NCBI GenBank assembly: GCA_903898725.1 | Contig: CAIUGQ010000071.1 | Coordinates: forward strand, 1-12,040 | Origin: an uncultured Burkholderiales bacterium | GTDB taxonomy: Bacteria; Pseudomonadota; Gammaproteobacteria; Burkholderiales; Burkholderiaceae_E | Length of the DNA: 12,040 nt | Direction of reading: 5' to 3' | Translations under genes and position numbers: made by a program | Notes under the pieces: model-generated | Told to the model about the DNA's origin: nothing | The model's input: only the letters and a program-made list of their open reading frames with translations | Databases searched by the model: none | Part shown: in pieces, positions 1-7,178 of the stretch | Layout of the letters: each line of letters starts with the position of its first letter | Numbering within the stretch: the first letter of the stretch is position 1

Positions 1-1
1 C

Positions 2-844
2 GTGCTTCTCGCGCTCTCGGGCGGGGTGACCGTCGTCAGCGCCCTGCGCGACCGCACGCCGCTGCCGCACGAGGCGATCCGTGCGGTCGACCCGGTCCGT
101 CACCCGACCGTTCCCTGCGACGAGGGCGGGGCGGCCGCAGGCCCCGCTCGCGTGATCCTCGTGCTCGGCCAGTCCAACGCGGCGAGCCATGCGGCACCGA
201 TCCCGCCGCCGGCGACCGGCGGCACCACCCTGCGGGTCTTCGCCGAGGGACGCTGCGTCGAGTCGGGCGACCCGCTGCCCGGCACCACCGGCAGCGGCTC
301 GAGCCTGTGGACCGCGGTGCAGGAGGAGGCCATTGCGGCCGACCCGTCGGCGCGCCTGATCTGGGCGCCGCTGGCCGTCGGTGCCACCGCGATCTCACGC
401 TGGGTCGGCACGGACCCGGTGAACGACCGACTGATCGCGCATCTGCGGGGCCTGCGCGAGGCCGGCCTGCGGATCGATCGCGTCGTCTGGCAGCAGGGCG
501 AGAGCGATGCGCGCGACGGCACCGACGCTGCGGTCTACCTGCGGGCGCTGCACACGCTGCGGGCGCGCCTCGACGCGCACGGCGTGACGGCACCGATGCA
601 TGTCGCGCGCTCGACGTACTGCCGACGGGCCGGCACCGGTTCGATCGGCCGGGCGCTGACCCGACACGAGGCCTCGCTCGCGGCGGCGCGCATCCTGCCG
701 GGGGCCGATACCGACACGCTGCTCGGGGCCACGAACCGGCGAGATGACTGCCACTTCACCGACGAGGGCCGACGCCGCGCCGCACGGCTCTGGCACGAAG
801 TGCTTCTCGCGCCGCCCCGGCCGGTGGCCGCAGCCGGACGCTGA
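2..844 (+). CDS. SGNH / sialate O-acetylesterase-like hydrolase, possibly 5'-truncated
   Basis: Probably a carbohydrate or acyl esterase of the SGNH superfamily, closest in style to the sialate O-acetylesterase (SASA) group. In the 280 visible residues the nucleophile block is VLGQSNA at 54-60 (Ser58), a WQQGESDA block typical of SASA proteins lies at 163-170, and the C-terminal Asp-x-x-His pair of the family is D248/H251 before FTDEG. The first visible residues (LLALSGGVTVVSAL) look like the end of a signal peptide or membrane anchor, so export to the envelope is likely. The first usable codon is a GTG at base 2 and the frame is open to the window edge, so the true start may lie outside. Substrate unknown. 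It is convergent with the oxidoreductase gene 33 bases away, so it is not part of that operon. Family call fairly sure, function not. Confidence 0.75.
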   Translation: MLLALSGGVTVVSALRDRTPLPHEAIRAVDPVRHPTVPCDEGGAAAGPARVILVLGQSNAASHAAPIPPPATGGTTLRVFAEGRCVESGDPLPGTTGSGSSLWTAVQEEAIAADPSARLIWAPLAVGATAISRWVGTDPVNDRLIAHLRGLREAGLRIDRVVWQQGESDARDGTDAAVYLRALHTLRARLDAHGVTAPMHVARSTYCRRAGTGSIGRALTRHEASLAAARILPGADTDTLLGATNRRDDCHFTDEGRRRAARLWHEVLLAPPRPVAAAGR

Positions 845-849
845 CCGCC

Positions 850-877
850 GGCGGCCCCCGGTCCGGGTGGCGCCGCC
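850..877. repeat. GC inverted repeat in the convergent gap
   Basis: GGCGGC at 850-855 and GCCGCC at 872-877 pair perfectly around a GC-rich interior that can add a CCC/GGG pairing. It sits between the stops of the esterase and oxidoreductase genes, where a two-way terminator would be useful, but there is no T-run on either strand. Confidence 0.25.
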
Positions 878-1861
878 TCAGCCCAGCGTCACCACGATCT
901 TGCCGAAGTGCCGGTTCGCGGCCATCGTCGCGAACGCGTCGCCGAGCCGCTCGAAGGGGAACAGCGCCGAGACCGGCAGCGAGAGGGTTCCGTCTGCAAC
1001 CGCCGGTTCGAGATCGGCCCACATGCGGCGCGAGAGTTCCCGAACCTCGTCGACGTTGCGGGTGCGGAAGGTGACGCCGATGTACTCGATCCGCTTGAGC
1101 GCGTGCAGATCGAAGTCGATCTGGCCGCTCATGCCGGCGAGTCGGCCGACGTTGACGATGCGCCCGCGGATCGCCGCGGCCGCGAGGCTGCCCGCGACGG
1201 TCGGGCCGGCGAGCTGGTCGATGACGAGGTCCACGCCCCGGCCGCCGGTCGCCTCGCGCACGCGCTCGGGCCAGTCCGGCATCGAGGTGTCGATCGCGAG
1301 GTCCGCACCGAAGGCCGCCAGCCCCGCGCGGCGCGTCGGGTCGGTGGAGCTGCCGATCACCTGCGCGGCGCCCAGGTGCCGTGCGATGCGCAGGGCCATC
1401 AGACCGACGCCCGACGAGGCGCCCAGCACCAGCACCGATTCGCCGGCCCGCAGCCGTCCGTTGACCGCCACCGCGTCATGCATCGTCATCAGCGCGACCG
1501 GGCGTGCCGCGGCCTGCTCGAAGCCGATGCCGGCCGGGATCGGCAGCACGCGGCCGCGGTCGGCCCGCGCGTACTCGGCGAACGCGGCGCCGCCGAAGCC
1601 CATCACGCGATCGCCGGGCGCACGTCCGGTGACCCCGGCACCGACCGCCACCACCTCGCCCGCCCACTCCATGCCGAGCACGGTACCCGTGCCGCCTGCG
1701 CTGCCGTGCATCCGCCCGGCCAGCACACCGAGGTCGGCCCGGTTGAGCGCGGCGGCGCGCACGCGCACCAGCACCTCGTCGGGACCGGGGACCGGACGCG
1801 CAATCTCGGCGAACTCCAGGCCGGCATCGCCGCGCAGGGCGGCCTTCATCGTGGGGGTCAT
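878..1861 (-). CDS. Zinc-independent MDR-family NAD(P)H:quinone oxidoreductase
   Basis: A 327-residue medium-chain dehydrogenase/reductase of the quinone oxidoreductase branch, a soluble enzyme that would transfer hydride from NAD(P)H to quinones or enones. The N-terminal GroES-like domain covers about residues 5-125, with the family stretch LNRADLGVLAGR at 39-50. The Rossmann domain follows with the nucleotide loop VLGASSGVGL at 145-154. No cysteine ligands for a catalytic or structural zinc are present, which separates it from alcohol dehydrogenases. Length is normal for the family (about 325). The ATG at 1861 gives MTPTMKAALRG; an internal ATG at 1849 (MKAALRG) matches the usual family start equally well, and neither has a clear Shine-Dalgarno sequence. 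It lies 99 bases downstream of spoT on the same strand and may be read through from it, though a separate promoter cannot be excluded. Physiological substrate cannot be told from sequence. Confidence 0.88.
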   Translation of the reverse strand: MTPTMKAALRGDAGLEFAEIARPVPGPDEVLVRVRAAALNRADLGVLAGRMHGSAGGTGTVLGMEWAGEVVAVGAGVTGRAPGDRVMGFGGAAFAEYARADRGRVLPIPAGIGFEQAAARPVALMTMHDAVAVNGRLRAGESVLVLGASSGVGLMALRIARHLGAAQVIGSSTDPTRRAGLAAFGADLAIDTSMPDWPERVREATGGRGVDLVIDQLAGPTVAGSLAAAAIRGRIVNVGRLAGMSGQIDFDLHALKRIEYIGVTFRTRNVDEVRELSRRMWADLEPAVADGTLSLPVSALFPFERLGDAFATMAANRHFGKIVVTLG

Positions 1862-1960
1862 GGCAAGGCGGGCACCGGGCCCAGGGGCGGGAAAGCGTGC
1901 AGTCTACGCAGCGCCATGCCGGCACGCAGCCGGGCGTGTCGGAGACCGCCTCCCCGGGCG

Positions 1961-4207
1961 CTAGAGGCGCGTGATCTTGGTGACGTCGCCCTGCTTGCGG
2001 ACCTGCCGGAACACCTGGGCGAGGTGCGAGCGGCCCCGCACCTGCAGCGTGAATCGGATCGTCGCCACGCGGTCGGGCTCCTCGTCCATCGTCACGTTGA
2101 CGATGTTCGCCTCGGACGCCGCGATCTCGGCGGCCACGCGTCCGAGTGCGCCCCGGTCGTCGCGGATCTGCACCTCGACGACCGTGCGGAACTGGCCGCG
2201 GATGTCCTCGCCCCATTCCACGTCGAGCCAGCGTTCGGCGTCCTTCTGACGCGCGCGGCCGGCCGACTCGCACTCGCTGCGGTGCACGACCAGCCCGTGG
2301 CCGCCGCGCATGTGACCGATCACCGAATCACCGGGCAGCGGCAGGCAGCAGGCCGAGCACTGCACCGCCATGCCTTCGGTGCCGTGGATCACGATCGGCA
2401 GCGGGCGCGGCGCGAACGCGGCCGCCGCCGGCCGCGCACTCATCTCGAGGGCGATCGCGCGGGCGACCACCGGGGCCAGCCGGCGCCCGAGGCCGACGTC
2501 GGCGTACAGCTCGTCGAGCGACTTGGCCCCGGCATCGCGCGCGAGCTTCTCGAGCAGCGGCGGCTCCAGGCTGCCCGCATCGATGCGCAGCGCCGCGAGC
2601 GACTGCTCGAGCAGCCGGCGCCCGAGGTCGACCGACTCCTCGAACTTCATCGTCCTGAGGAAATGGCGGATCTCGGAGCGCGCCTTGCCGGTCCGCACGA
2701 ACCCCAGCCAGGCCGGATTCGCGCGGGACTCGGGGTCGGTGACCACCTCGATCACGTCGCCGTTCTGCAGTTCGGTGCGCAGCGGCACCGGCGAGCCGTT
2801 GACCGTGGCGGCGACACACTGGTTGCCGACGTCGGTGTGCACGCTGTAGGCGAAGTCGATCGTCGTGGCCCCGCGGGGCAGGGCACGGATCTGCCCCTTC
2901 GGCGTGAAGACGTAGACCGCATCGGGGAACAGGTCGACCTTCACATGCTCGATGAACTCGAGCGAGTCGCCGGTCTGGTGCTGGATGTCGAGCAGCGACT
3001 TCAGCCACTGGTGCGTGCGCTTCTGGAGGTCGGTGAACGACTCCATGTCGGCCTTGTAGAGCCAGTGCGCGGCAACCCCCGACTCCGCGAGCCGGTGCAT
3101 CTCGTTCGTGCGGATCTGGAACTCGACCGGCGTGCCGTAGGGCCCGACCACCGTGGTGTGCAGCGACTGGTAGCCGTTGACCTTCGGGATCGCGATGTAG
3201 TCCTTGAAGCGGCCGGGAATCGGCTTGAAGGTCTGGTGCAGCGCGCCCAGCGCGAGGTAGCACGAGGGCAGGCTGTCGACGACCAGTCGGATGCCGAAGA
3301 CGTCCATCACCTGCGAGAACGACAGGTGCTTGTCGTGCATCTTCCGGTAGATGGCCCACAGCGCCTTCTCGCGCGCACGCAGCTCGGCCTGCACGCCCAT
3401 GCCCGGCAGGGCCTTCTGGACCGAGTCGATGATCCGCCCGAGGCCTTCGCGCCGCATGCCGCGCGCCGCGGTGACCGCCTTCTGCAGCGTGCGGTAGCGA
3501 AACGGATGGGTGAAGCGGAACGACAGGTCGAGGAGCTCGCGATAGAGCTCGTTCAGCCCGAGGCGGTTGGCGATCGGTGCGTAGATGTCGAGCGTCTCGG
3601 CCGCGACCCGCCGCTGCTTGGTCCGTTCGACCGCGCCGAGCGTGCGCATGTTGTGCAGCCGGTCGGCGAGCTTGATCAGGATGACGCGCACGTCGCGCGC
3701 CATCGCCAGCAGCATCTTGCGGAAGCTCTCGGCCTGGGCCTGCTCGCGGCTGGCGAACTCGACCTTGTCGAGCTTGGACAGTCCGTCGACAAGCTCCGCG
3801 ACCTGCGTGCCGAAGCGCTCGACCATCTGCTGCTTCGTGACGTCGGTGTCCTCCATCACGTCGTGCAGCAGTGCCGCCATCAGCGCATCGGCGTCGAGGC
3901 GCCAGCCGACGCAGATCTCGGCGACGGCGATCGGATGCGAGATGTACGGCTCTCCGCTGGTGCGGAACTGCCCGAGGTGCGAGCTGTCCGAGAAGCGGTA
4001 GGCCTCGCGCACGCGCTTGAGGTCGTCTTCGCCGAGGTAGTTCGACGCGAGCTTCGTGAGGTGGGCGAGCGAGACGACACGGCGTTCGTCGGCGGGTGCC
4101 GCGAAGCCTTCTCCGACCGAGGCGGGCGGGTCGGACAGGTGGGGCGGGGCGGACCGTGCGGACCGGCCCCGGGGCCCGGTGGCGGCGATCGAACCGTCGT
4201 GTTTCAT
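1961..4207 (-). CDS. spoT: Bifunctional (p)ppGpp synthetase/hydrolase SpoT (Rel/SpoT homologue)
   Basis: Full-length 748-residue RSH enzyme that makes and degrades the alarmone (p)ppGpp in the cytoplasm. The HD hydrolase domain is intact: H91 in ISHP, H115-D116 followed by E119-D120 in LLHDVMED, and D182 in LADRLHN. The synthetase domain carries D302 before VFGIR, the RFKD motif at 333-336, GYQSLH at 345-350 and E362 in VEFQIRT. RFKD rather than the acidic EFDD-type motif marks the SpoT/Rel bifunctional class, not monofunctional RelA. A TGS domain spans about 424-485, a Cys/His cluster (C617, C620, C621, H637, H642, C646) is the zinc-finger-like region, and an ACT domain fills about 675-745. 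The first 40 residues are low-complexity and poorly conserved; no in-frame start lies upstream and no clear Shine-Dalgarno is seen. It starts 25 bases after rpoZ, so the two are almost certainly co-transcribed. Confidence 0.97.
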   Translation of the reverse strand: MKHDGSIAATGPRGRSARSAPPHLSDPPASVGEGFAAPADERRVVSLAHLTKLASNYLGEDDLKRVREAYRFSDSSHLGQFRTSGEPYISHPIAVAEICVGWRLDADALMAALLHDVMEDTDVTKQQMVERFGTQVAELVDGLSKLDKVEFASREQAQAESFRKMLLAMARDVRVILIKLADRLHNMRTLGAVERTKQRRVAAETLDIYAPIANRLGLNELYRELLDLSFRFTHPFRYRTLQKAVTAARGMRREGLGRIIDSVQKALPGMGVQAELRAREKALWAIYRKMHDKHLSFSQVMDVFGIRLVVDSLPSCYLALGALHQTFKPIPGRFKDYIAIPKVNGYQSLHTTVVGPYGTPVEFQIRTNEMHRLAESGVAAHWLYKADMESFTDLQKRTHQWLKSLLDIQHQTGDSLEFIEHVKVDLFPDAVYVFTPKGQIRALPRGATTIDFAYSVHTDVGNQCVAATVNGSPVPLRTELQNGDVIEVVTDPESRANPAWLGFVRTGKARSEIRHFLRTMKFEESVDLGRRLLEQSLAALRIDAGSLEPPLLEKLARDAGAKSLDELYADVGLGRRLAPVVARAIALEMSARPAAAAFAPRPLPIVIHGTEGMAVQCSACCLPLPGDSVIGHMRGGHGLVVHRSECESAGRARQKDAERWLDVEWGEDIRGQFRTVVEVQIRDDRGALGRVAAEIAASEANIVNVTMDEEPDRVATIRFTLQVRGRSHLAQVFRQVRKQGDVTKITRL

Positions 4208-4232
4208 CGGTTCGTGCGCGCGGCGGGGCGTG

Positions 4233-4436
4233 TCAGGTGGGCACGCGCCGCAGCATCTCCTTGCCGACCTTCCCGGTGGCGATCTCGCGCAGCGCGGTCA
4301 CCGTCGGCTTGTCCTTGCTGTCGACCTTGGGCGAGTGCCCCTGGGCCAGCATGCGCGCCCGGTAGGTCGCGGCGAGCGTGAGCTCGAACCGGTTGGGAAT
4401 CTGCTTCAGGCAGTCTTCGACGGTGATGCGGGCCAT
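4233..4436 (-). CDS. rpoZ: DNA-directed RNA polymerase omega subunit
   Basis: A 67-residue protein starting [19 protein letters not shown], the canonical omega N terminus. Omega helps fold and recruit beta-prime and forms part of a ppGpp binding site on polymerase in Proteobacteria. The conserved core is complete: [10 protein letters not shown], then [13 protein letters not shown], then [14 protein letters not shown]. It is shorter than the 91-residue E. coli protein but matches the short form usual in Betaproteobacteria. AGGA (4443-4446, minus strand) sits six bases before the ATG. It lies between gmk (46-base gap) and spoT (25-base gap), the standard gmk-rpoZ-spoT order, which couples the omega subunit gene to the alarmone enzyme gene. 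Confidence 0.97.
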   Translation of the reverse strand: MARITVEDCLKQIPNRFELTLAATYRARMLAQGHSPKVDSKDKPTVTALREIATGKVGKEMLRRVPT

Positions 4437-4482
4437 GGCGTGTCCTGGAGGGTGATCGGTCGATGCGCCCGCGCGGCCGGGG

Positions 4483-5124
4483 TCAGTCCGGCGCGCGCGT
4501 CATGCCGAGTTCGGCGAACAGCTCGGGGTGGCGGCACTGCTGCTGCACGAAACGGCAACGTGCGGCGTCCGCGATCCCGACCAGCGCCTGGCATGCCAGC
4601 GCAAACTCTTGATTGATAATAACATATTGACACTCGCCCGCATGCTCAAGCTCGCTTCGGGCCGCTCGGAGGCGCTTCTCGATCACCTCGGGTGCATCCT
4701 GGCCCCGGGCGGTCAGCCGCTCCCTCAGCACCTCGAGCGACGGCGGGGCGATGAAGACCGAGACGGCGTCGGGGAACAGCCGGCGCACCTGGGCCGCGCC
4801 CTGCCAGTCGATCTCCAGCACGATGTCCACGCCCGCCGCCATCTGCTCGGCGATCCAGGTCCGCGACGTCGCGTAGTGGTTGCCGTGCACCAGCGCCCAC
4901 TCCAGGAACTCGCCCTGGCCGCGACGCTGCTCGAACTCGGCGAGCGACACGAAGCGGTAGTCGACGCCGTCGCGCTCGCCCGGCCGGGGGGCCCGCGTCG
5001 TGTACGACACCGACAGTCGCAGGCCATCGCGCACCCCGAGCAGGTGCCGGACGAGGGATGTCTTCCCGGCGCCCGAGGGGGCGACGACGATCAGGAGGCT
5101 GCCTTGCAGGGCCTTGGCGGACAT
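4483..5124 (-). CDS. gmk: Guanylate kinase
   Basis: A 213-residue cytoplasmic P-loop kinase that converts GMP (and dGMP) plus ATP to GDP plus ADP, an essential step towards GTP and the ppGpp precursor pool. The Walker A loop is APSGAGKT at 15-22. The GMP-binding domain shows [11 protein letters not shown] at 40-50 with Arg44 and Arg47, Y56, GEFLEW at 71-76 and GNHYATSR at 81-88. EIDWQGA at 104-110 is the conserved Asp-containing strand, and [10 protein letters not shown] is the lid-side helix. Length is typical (about 205-215). No strong Shine-Dalgarno precedes the ATG; the start is chosen because the P-loop sits at the usual distance. A 90-base gap separates it from yicC upstream. The codons for QYVIINQEF are strikingly AT-rich compared with the rest of the gene (see the internal promoter/IHF candidates). 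Confidence 0.97.
   Translation of the reverse strand: MSAKALQGSLLIVVAPSGAGKTSLVRHLLGVRDGLRLSVSYTTRAPRPGERDGVDYRFVSLAEFEQRRGQGEFLEWALVHGNHYATSRTWIAEQMAAGVDIVLEIDWQGAAQVRRLFPDAVSVFIAPPSLEVLRERLTARGQDAPEVIEKRLRAARSELEHAGECQYVIINQEFALACQALVGIADAARCRFVQQQCRHPELFAELGMTRAPD
4602..4614 (-). promoter_or_regulatory. IHF-consensus match inside gmk
   Basis: On the minus strand AATCAAGAGTTTG fits the IHF core WATCAANNNNTTR exactly and follows an AT-rich tract, the usual setting for IHF. It lies within codons for NQEF of Gmk. One exact match of this loose pattern in 12 kb may be chance. Confidence 0.2.
4621..4649 (-). promoter_or_regulatory. Candidate promoter inside gmk for rpoZ-spoT
   Basis: On the minus strand TTGAGC (4644-4649) and TATGTT (4621-4626) are separated by 17 bases, each four of six to consensus, within the only clearly AT-rich patch of the gene. 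It points towards rpoZ and spoT, which begin about 180 and 410 bases downstream. It could be coding sequence only. Confidence 0.22.
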
Positions 5125-5214
5125 CGGGCGGGATCGAGGCGATAGGGAGCGCGGGGCGGCGCCATTCTCTCAGGTTTGGGCAGGGGCCGCGCCGTCGGCC
5201 CCGTCGCGCCGCCG

Positions 5215-6129
5215 CTATTCCAGGTTCTGCACCTGCTCGCGCACCTGCTCGATCAGCAGCTTGAGCTCGACCGCGGCCTGCGTGACCTCCAGCCCCGCGG
5301 CCTTGGAACCGAGCGTGTTCGCCTCCCGGTTGAGCTCCTGCATCAGGAAGTCGAGGCGCTTGCCGACCTGACCGCCGCCCTCGACGATGCGCGCGAGTTC
5401 GGCGATGTGGATCTCGAGCCGCGCCAGTTCCTCGGCGACGTCGACCCGCATCCCGTAGACCGACACTTCCTGGCGGATCCGCGCCATCGCTTCGTCGAGC
5501 GGGACCGCGGTGCCGGCCAGCGCGCCGGTGGCCGCCTCGCGAAGCCGGTCCGTCAGGCGCTGGCCGAACTCGGCGACCAGCTCGGGCGCCCGCGGCCGCA
5601 GCGCCACCACGATGGCGGTCATCGCGCCGGCCCGGTCGCGGATCACCTCGCCCAGACGTGCCCCTTCGCGGGCCCGGCTGGCGAGCAGTTCGTCGATCGC
5701 CGACCCGAAGAGCGGCCGGAACGCTCCGACCCACTGCGCGGGATCGGGCTGCGGGTCGTCGACCACGCCGGGAAAGCGCAGGCAGTCGGCGACGCTCAAG
5801 GGGGCCGCGCCCGGCATCCGGGCGAGCACCGCCTGCTGCGCGAGCTCGAGGGCCTCGAGCGCGCCCGGGCGCAGCACCACCTCGGGCCGCTGGGCCGCCT
5901 TGTGCTGGACGGAGGCGCGGCAGTCGATCTTGCCGCGCGTCACGCGGGCCTGGATCGCCTCGCGCAGCGGGTGCTCGAGCGCACGCAGTTCGTCGGGCAG
6001 ACGGAAGGCGATGTCCAGGTAGCGCGAATTGACCGACCTTAGCTCGACGCCCAGCCGTCCGAGCTCGTGATCCCGCGTGACGCTGCCGAAGCCGGTCATG
6101 CTGTGGACGCCGGCGACCTTCGAGTTCAT
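5215..6129 (-). CDS. yicC: YicC/YloC-family endoribonuclease
   Basis: Member of the YicC/YloC family, whose E. coli and Bacillus members have been reported as endoribonucleases; soluble and cytoplasmic. The N-terminal domain begins HSMTGFG and contains ELRSVNSRYLD and FRLPDELRALE. The C-terminal DUF1732 part has RIRQEVSVYGMRVDVAEEL, then GKRLDFLMQELNREANTL, ending EQVREQVQNLE as in E. coli (which ends EQIQNIE). Two starts are possible. The ATG at 6129 gives 304 residues and has AAGGA nine bases upstream (6139-6143, minus strand), and it retains the conserved HS before MTGFG. The ATG at 6099 gives 294 residues, nearer the E. coli length of 287, but has no Shine-Dalgarno. I prefer 6129. It heads the yicC-gmk-rpoZ-spoT run and faces the protein kinase gene. 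The frame stays open far upstream only because of high GC. Confidence 0.93.
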   Translation of the reverse strand: MNSKVAGVHSMTGFGSVTRDHELGRLGVELRSVNSRYLDIAFRLPDELRALEHPLREAIQARVTRGKIDCRASVQHKAAQRPEVVLRPGALEALELAQQAVLARMPGAAPLSVADCLRFPGVVDDPQPDPAQWVGAFRPLFGSAIDELLASRAREGARLGEVIRDRAGAMTAIVVALRPRAPELVAEFGQRLTDRLREAATGALAGTAVPLDEAMARIRQEVSVYGMRVDVAEELARLEIHIAELARIVEGGGQVGKRLDFLMQELNREANTLGSKAAGLEVTQAAVELKLLIEQVREQVQNLE

Positions 6130-6144
6130 TACAATCGTTCCTTC
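6130..6144. promoter_or_regulatory. 15-base divergent junction between yicC and the kinase gene
   Basis: With the preferred starts, only 15 bases separate the two ATGs. They hold TACAAT (6130-6135, plus strand, five of six bases to a -10 box), ATTACA, which reads TGTAAT on the minus strand, and the yicC Shine-Dalgarno (AAGGA, minus strand 6139-6143) abutting the kinase ATG. No good -35 box was found for either direction. If TACAAT is used, the kinase message would start within a few bases of its ATG, that is, be leaderless. Confidence 0.3.
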
Positions 6145-7164
6145 ATGGCCAATCAGACCAACGCCCCGCTGCCCGAAGGCCTCGAAGTCGGCGGCTACCG
6201 GATTGTAAGGAAGATCGCCAGCGGGGGTTTCTCGATCGTCTACCTCGCCGACGATCCCGACGGCCAGCCCGTGGCATTGAAGGAATACCTGCCGAGCTCG
6301 CTGGTCCGCCGCGGCCCGGGCGAGCTCGTGCCCTCGGTGGCCAACGAGAACCAGAACACCTACCGGAACGGCCTGAAGTGCTTCTTCGAGGAGGGCCGGG
6401 CGCTCGCGCGCGTGCTGCATCCGAACGTGGTGCGGGTGCTGAACTTCTTCCGGGCCAACGACACCGTCTACATGGTGATGGCCTACGAGCGGGGGCGCAG
6501 CCTGCAGGAGCTGATCATGCGCTACCGCGGCAAGCCCGGCCGCGAGGTCGTGCCCGAACGGCACATCCGCAGGATCTTCTCGCAAGTGATGAACGGCCTG
6601 CGCGAGGTGCATGCGAACCGGCTGCTGCACCTCGATCTCAAGCCCGCCAACGTCTACCTGCGGCAGGACGGCTCGCCGATGCTGCTGGACTTCGGCGCCG
6701 CCCGCCAGACGCTGACGATCGACGCACCGAAGCTGTTCCCGATGTACACACCGGGCTTCGCCGGTCCTGAGCTCTACCGTCGCAACCAGCAGCTCGGTCC
6801 CTGGACCGACATCTACGGTCTGGGGGCGACCATGTATGCCTGCATGATCGGCGCGCCCCCGCAGCCCGCCGATCAGCGCGGCCTGCACGACAAGGTCGAT
6901 GCGGCGCTCGCGCAGGCGCTCAAGCTCTACTCGCAGCAGCTCGTCGACATCGTGCACTGGTGCCTCAAGCAGAACCCGCTCGAGCGGCCGCAGAGCGTCT
7001 TCGTCCTGCAGCGCGCGCTGCGCGAGCCCGCCCACGATGCGCCGGTGACCACGCCGGTCCAGGCCGCGGGCTTCGCCCGCTGGATCGACGGGCTCGCCGG
7101 GCGCCGCCGACGCGCGATCCGCCAGGACTCGACCCTGATGTGGCCGACGCAGAAGGCGTCCTGA
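6145..7164 (+). CDS. Soluble Hanks-type serine/threonine protein kinase
   Basis: A 339-residue protein that is nearly all kinase domain; it should phosphorylate Ser/Thr on cytoplasmic targets not identifiable here. The glycine loop is [10 protein letters not shown] at 24-33, the ATP lysine is K46 in VALKEYLP, a helix-C glutamate is E82 or E83 in [11 protein letters not shown], the catalytic loop is HLDLKPANV at 162-170 (D164, K166, N169), the DFG is 182-184, and GPE at 207-209 replaces APE. D222 in WTDIYGLG is the helix-F aspartate. The residue before D164 is Leu, so this is a non-RD kinase. No membrane segment or PASTA repeats are seen; the last 50 residues are basic and probably disordered. 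ATG 6145 is chosen because an earlier in-frame ATG (6067) lies well inside yicC. There is no Shine-Dalgarno. The PP2C gene follows after 14 bases, its likely antagonist. Confidence 0.93.
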   Translation: MANQTNAPLPEGLEVGGYRIVRKIASGGFSIVYLADDPDGQPVALKEYLPSSLVRRGPGELVPSVANENQNTYRNGLKCFFEEGRALARVLHPNVVRVLNFFRANDTVYMVMAYERGRSLQELIMRYRGKPGREVVPERHIRRIFSQVMNGLREVHANRLLHLDLKPANVYLRQDGSPMLLDFGAARQTLTIDAPKLFPMYTPGFAGPELYRRNQQLGPWTDIYGLGATMYACMIGAPPQPADQRGLHDKVDAALAQALKLYSQQLVDIVHWCLKQNPLERPQSVFVLQRALREPAHDAPVTTPVQAAGFARWIDGLAGRRRRAIRQDSTLMWPTQKAS

Positions 7165-7178
7165 GCGCAGGGCCGGCC

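Noticed and set aside
1862..1960. Terminator or promoter between spoT and the oxidoreductase gene
   Set aside because: The 99 bases are GC-rich with several short complementary words but no stem with a T-run and no convincing -35/-10 pair.
1961..4207. Calling this gene relA
   Set aside because: The hydrolase HD residues are intact and the synthetase motif is RFKD, both marks of SpoT/Rel, and it follows rpoZ as spoT does.
908..4381. Plus-strand open frame of 1157 codons antisense to the oxidoreductase, spoT and rpoZ
   Set aside because: Rich in Arg, His, Asp, Glu, Ala with no domain pattern; it mirrors the wobble bias of three clear genes on the other strand, as expected at about 70% GC.
6067..6144. 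Earlier kinase start at 6067
   Set aside because: It would overlap yicC and add residues unlike kinase N termini; the glycine loop is already at a normal distance from ATG 6145.
6130..7035. Long N-terminal extension of YicC across the kinase gene
   Set aside because: The extra residues are antisense to conserved kinase codons, while YicC homology begins at HSMTGFG.
6960..7178. Earlier phosphatase start at 6960
   Set aside because: It would lie inside the kinase gene; the PP2C core starts right after ATG 7179, which has its own ribosome site.
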